DNA from: Chryseobacterium sp. SC28
GTDB lineage: Bacteria; Bacteroidota; Bacteroidia; Flavobacteriales; Weeksellaceae
Direction of reading: 5' to 3'
Length of the DNA: 64,000 nt
NCBI RefSeq assembly: GCF_003932955.1
Contig: NZ_QOVY01000006.1
Coordinates: 73,608 to 137,607, forward strand
Positions 61,174-64,000 of this stretch are shown here, one piece after another. The notes beneath the pieces were generated by a model. The model saw only the letters and a list, made by a program, of their open reading frames with translations, was not told the DNA's origin and made no database searches. Every line of letters starts with the position of its first letter. The stretch's first letter is position 1. Both the position numbers and the translations under genes were made by a program.

Positions 61174-63399
61174 ATGATAAAAAACTTCTTTTCCTTATTA
61201 CTTCTAATCCTTGGTATCAGCATCGCCGCCCAGAAAAGCATTGATCAAAAAGTGACTGAACTCCTTTCCAAAATGACTTTGGAGGAAAAAGCCGGACAAC
61301 TCGTGCAATACAGCGGCTTCGAGTACGCCACCGGACCTCAAAATTCCAACTCCAAAAAAGTATTGGAAGAAATAAAAAGCGGAAAAGTAGGCTCGATGCT
61401 GAATGTGACCGGTGCGGACGAAACGAGAGCCTTCCAAAAATTAGCCTTAGAATCTAGGCTCAAAATCCCTTTGATATTCGGACAAGACGTGATTCACGGA
61501 TTCAGAACCACATTCCCGATCAACCTCGGTCAGGCGGCAAGCTGGGATTTGGAAATGATAGAAAAATCAGAAAGAATCGCGGCAATGGAAGCATCTGCTT
61601 ACGGCATCCAATGGACATTTGCGCCAATGGTGGACATTGCGAGAGACCCCAGATGGGGACGCGTGATGGAAGGTTCGGGTGAAGATACTTATCTCGGAAC
61701 CAAAATCGCCGTCGCCAGAATCAAAGGTTTCCAGGGAAAAGGCTTAGGAAACATTGATGCGATAATGGCCTGTGCCAAACACTTTGCGGCTTACGGTGCA
61801 GCGGTTGGCGGACGGGATTACAACTCCGTCGATATGAGTTTGAGACAACTGAACGAAACTTATCTGCCACCTTTCAAAGCAGCTGCCGAAGCGGGCGTTG
61901 CCACATTTATGAATTCCTTCAATGACATCAACGGAATCCCGGCAACGGGCAACAAATATATCCTGAGAGATTTGCTGAAAGGCCAGTGGAACTTCAAGGG
62001 ATTCGTAGTTTCCGACTGGGGAAGCATTGGTGAGATGATAAAACACGGCTATGCCAAAGACAATGCCGAAGCAGCCGAAAAAGCCATCCTCGCAGGAAGT
62101 GATGATATGGATATGGAAAGCAGAATTTATATGGAACAGCTTCCGAAATTGGTAAAGGAGGGAAAAGTGGACATCAAATTTGTAGATGACGCAGTAAGAA
62201 GAATTTTAACCAAAAAATTTGAGCTGGGATTGTTTGATGATCCTTATAAATTTTCAAATTCCGAAAGACAAAAACAACAAACCGACAATCTTGAACATAG
62301 AAAATTCGGAAGAGAATTTGGGGCAAAAAGTGTCGTCCTTCTGAAGAACGAAAAGAAACTTCTTCCCCTTTCAAAGTCGACAAAAACTGTTGCTTTGATT
62401 GGACCTTTCGGAAAAGATGCGGTGGCGATGCACGGATTCTGGGCGGTTCCGTTCAAAGATGATGCGCAAAGAATCGTGACCCAGTTTGACGGCATCAAAA
62501 ATCAATTAGGCAAAAACTCAAACTTGCTTTACGCAAAAGGTTGCAATGAAAACGACGACGACAAATCTATGTTTGCAGAAGCCATCGAAACGGCGAAAAA
62601 AGCAGATGTCGTAATCATGACTTTGGGCGAAGGACACGCCATGAGTGGCGAAGCAAAAAGCCGAAGCAATCTCCATTTCTCAGGTGTCCAGGAAGAATTA
62701 CTTAAAGAAATTGCTAAAACCGGAAAACCGATCGTTCTGCTCATAAACGCAGGAAGACCGTTGGTTTTTGATTGGGCAGCAGACAACATTCCCACAATCG
62801 TTTACAGCTGGTGGCTGGGAACGGAAGCCGGAAATTCTATCGCGGATGTCCTCTTCGGAAATGTGAATCCCGGTGGGAAATTGCCAATGACTTTCCCAAG
62901 AACGGAAGGGCAAATCCCAATTTATTATAACCACTACAACACCGGAAGGCCAGCTGAAAAATCCACGGACAGAAATTACGTTTCCGCTTACATCGATTTG
63001 GACAACGACCCGAAATTCCCGTTTGGATTTGGATTGAGTTACACAGATTTCAAATATTCAAACTTTAATCTAAGTTCTGAAAATCTGAAAGGAAATCAAA
63101 CTTTGATCATCAATGTAAATGTTGCCAACAAAGGGAATTTTGATGGTGAAGAAGTTGTTCAGCTTTACATCCGAGACCTTTTCGGAAAAGTGGTTCGTCC
63201 AATCAAAGAACTGAAAGGTTTCCAGAAAATTTTTTTAAAGAAAGGAGAAAACAGAAATGTAACTTTCAAGTTAACGCCGGAAGATTTGAAATTCTACGAT
63301 GACGCACTCAATTACGATTGGGAAGCTGGTGAATTTGAAATAATGATTGGTACCAATTCGAGTGATGTGATGGCGAAGAAGATTGTTTGGAATAAGTAA
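61174..63399 (+). CDS. bglX: GH3 beta-glucosidase
   Basis: 741 residues. Signal peptide 1-20 (SIAAQ). GH3 N-terminal barrel with KIPLIFGQDVIHGFRTTFP, CAKHFAAYGAAVGGRDYN and the nucleophile D281 in GFVVSDWGS; the C-terminal alpha/beta sandwich has GEGHAMSGEAKSRSNL with the acid/base Glu; a fibronectin III-like domain is at about 650-735. Matches periplasmic BglX. No SusC/SusD genes nearby, so it is not in an obvious polysaccharide utilisation locus. Confidence 0.96.
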   Translation: MIKNFFSLLLLILGISIAAQKSIDQKVTELLSKMTLEEKAGQLVQYSGFEYATGPQNSNSKKVLEEIKSGKVGSMLNVTGADETRAFQKLALESRLKIPLIFGQDVIHGFRTTFPINLGQAASWDLEMIEKSERIAAMEASAYGIQWTFAPMVDIARDPRWGRVMEGSGEDTYLGTKIAVARIKGFQGKGLGNIDAIMACAKHFAAYGAAVGGRDYNSVDMSLRQLNETYLPPFKAAAEAGVATFMNSFNDINGIPATGNKYILRDLLKGQWNFKGFVVSDWGSIGEMIKHGYAKDNAEAAEKAILAGSDDMDMESRIYMEQLPKLVKEGKVDIKFVDDAVRRILTKKFELGLFDDPYKFSNSERQKQQTDNLEHRKFGREFGAKSVVLLKNEKKLLPLSKSTKTVALIGPFGKDAVAMHGFWAVPFKDDAQRIVTQFDGIKNQLGKNSNLLYAKGCNENDDDKSMFAEAIETAKKADVVIMTLGEGHAMSGEAKSRSNLHFSGVQEELLKEIAKTGKPIVLLINAGRPLVFDWAADNIPTIVYSWWLGTEAGNSIADVLFGNVNPGGKLPMTFPRTEGQIPIYYNHYNTGRPAEKSTDRNYVSAYIDLDNDPKFPFGFGLSYTDFKYSNFNLSSENLKGNQTLIINVNVANKGNFDGEEVVQLYIRDLFGKVVRPIKELKGFQKIFLKKGENRNVTFKLTPEDLKFYDDALNYDWEAGEFEIMIGTNSSDVMAKKIVWNK

Positions 63400-63423
63400 C
63401 TTTGTTTTCAAATAAAATTTCAA

Positions 63424-63888
63424 ATGAGCGATAATTCAGAAAAAATATTAGTCCGATATTATAGTGATGTTCTTGAAGAAATTGTTGTTGAAACACTTTG
63501 GGCTGAAATTATAAATTCAAATGATGGCCTTTATAAGATTGATAATATTCCATTTTATGGTCCTGGCTTTTCCTCGGGCGATATTGTTTTTGCAGAATAT
63601 GACGAAGATGAAGAGCGCATTACGTACCGAAAAGTTGTAGAACATTCCGGAAATTCCACAATTCAAATCATTGTTCTTGATGAGAATATTGATATAATGG
63701 AATTAAGAAAAGAATTTGAAAATTTAGGATGCGAAAGTGAAGGAATGGGAAATAAATACTTTGTGATGGAAGTTCCGTTCAATACCAGTTATTCAATCAT
63801 ATTCAAAAAACTATCAGAATTAAGTGACAATGAAAAAATAGGTTTTGCAGAACCAAATATTTCGCAAAAACATTCTTCTGAAAAATAA
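63424..63888 (+). CDS. DUF4265 protein
   Basis: 154 residues, cytoplasmic, acidic. EEIVVETLWAEIINSNDGLY and IDNIPFYGPGFSSGDIVFAE are characteristic of DUF4265, a family of unknown function often found beside other small immunity-like or housekeeping genes. AT content is higher than its neighbours, which may indicate recent acquisition. Confidence 0.85.
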   Translation: MSDNSEKILVRYYSDVLEEIVVETLWAEIINSNDGLYKIDNIPFYGPGFSSGDIVFAEYDEDEERITYRKVVEHSGNSTIQIIVLDENIDIMELRKEFENLGCESEGMGNKYFVMEVPFNTSYSIIFKKLSELSDNEKIGFAEPNISQKHSSEK

Positions 63889-63893
63889 AAAAG

Positions 63894-63926
63894 AATCCGT
63901 CTCACAACTAGAGGCGGATTTTTTTG
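63894..63926 (+). terminator. Terminator of DUF4265 gene
   Basis: AATCCGTCTC pairs with GAGGCGGATT, followed by TTTTTT. Confidence 0.85.
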
Positions 63927-63978
63927 GTAATTAATGTGGAATTTTGTATATTTATACCTGATAATCAGATAATTGTTT

Positions 63979-64000
63979 ATGAATTTCAAATATTATAACC
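63979..64000 (+). CDS. Possible start of next gene (partial)
   Basis: ATG at 63979 opens MNFKYYN and runs off the window. Only seven codons are visible; no assignment possible. Confidence 0.3.

Noticed and set aside
1..64000. tRNA, rRNA, CRISPR, prophage or insertion sequence
   Set aside because: No tRNA-like cloverleaf, regular spacer-repeat array, transposase, integrase or phage gene was seen by reading; the repeats found are intergenic hairpin elements.

Overview
The window reads as chromosomal core DNA of a Bacteroidetes bacterium of the Flavobacteriia. The Chryseobacterium/Epilithonimonas side of Weeksellaceae is the best guess. The reasons are the promoter motif TAnnTTTG, found in front of many genes; type IX secretion and gliding genes (a porX response regulator, gldD, a protease with a type A C-terminal sorting tail); Bacteroidetes-restricted families (DUF4292, DUF4254, DUF4295, DUF3570); a short primary sigma factor without region 1.1; and frequent TTG/GTG starts without Shine-Dalgarno sequences. 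I see no rRNA, tRNA, insertion sequence, prophage or CRISPR array.

Layout. 0-6 kb: a truncated secreted protein, tsf, two unknown secreted proteins, a deoxynucleoside kinase, an ArsC-like protein, rpmB-rpmG-DUF4295 and ftsY. 6-13.4 kb: a large secreted metalloprotease, coaE with a metallo-beta-lactamase-fold hydrolase, an aldo/keto reductase and a dihydroorotase. 13.5-20.5 kb, all rightward: a polysaccharide flippase, a sugar nucleotidyltransferase, a DUF4292 lipoprotein, an EnvC-like protein, tatA, DUF4254, a lipoprotein and ribA. 20.5-28.2 kb: an HU gene, panD with a flippase-like membrane protein, DUF2130, uvrC, a membrane protein, a UPF0126/TRIC channel and exonuclease III. 28.2-35.7 kb: an 80-bp tandem repeat, porX, rng, a 29-residue basic protein, a second HU gene, mutY, and a cobalamin riboswitch in front of a BtuB-like receptor. 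35.8-45 kb: NDH-2, trmD, a GreA-like factor, a nitroreductase, rpsP-rimM, asnS and ppc. 45-56.8 kb: an HRDC protein, ssb, a second metallo-beta-lactamase-fold enzyme, two parvulin-type chaperones, a PfkB kinase, gldD, rpoD, a coiled-coil membrane protein, an epimerase and a CvfB-like protein. 57-64 kb: a thioredoxin-ApbE-DUF4266-DUF3570 operon, a VIT/CCC1 transporter, a GH3 beta-glucosidase and a DUF4265 protein.

Most of this is housekeeping. Three things stand out. (1) The ApbE operon probably makes a covalently flavinylated envelope protein; the DUF3570 barrel carries a candidate flavinylation motif, D91-H-Y-T-S-A-S. (2) A two-box dispersed element occurs twice, each time just after a stop codon. 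Its outer boxes are identical, while its spacers differ in sequence but both keep an inverted repeat. (3) At least six genes have a perfect -7 box ending only 3-5 nt before the start codon, which predicts leaderless mRNAs.
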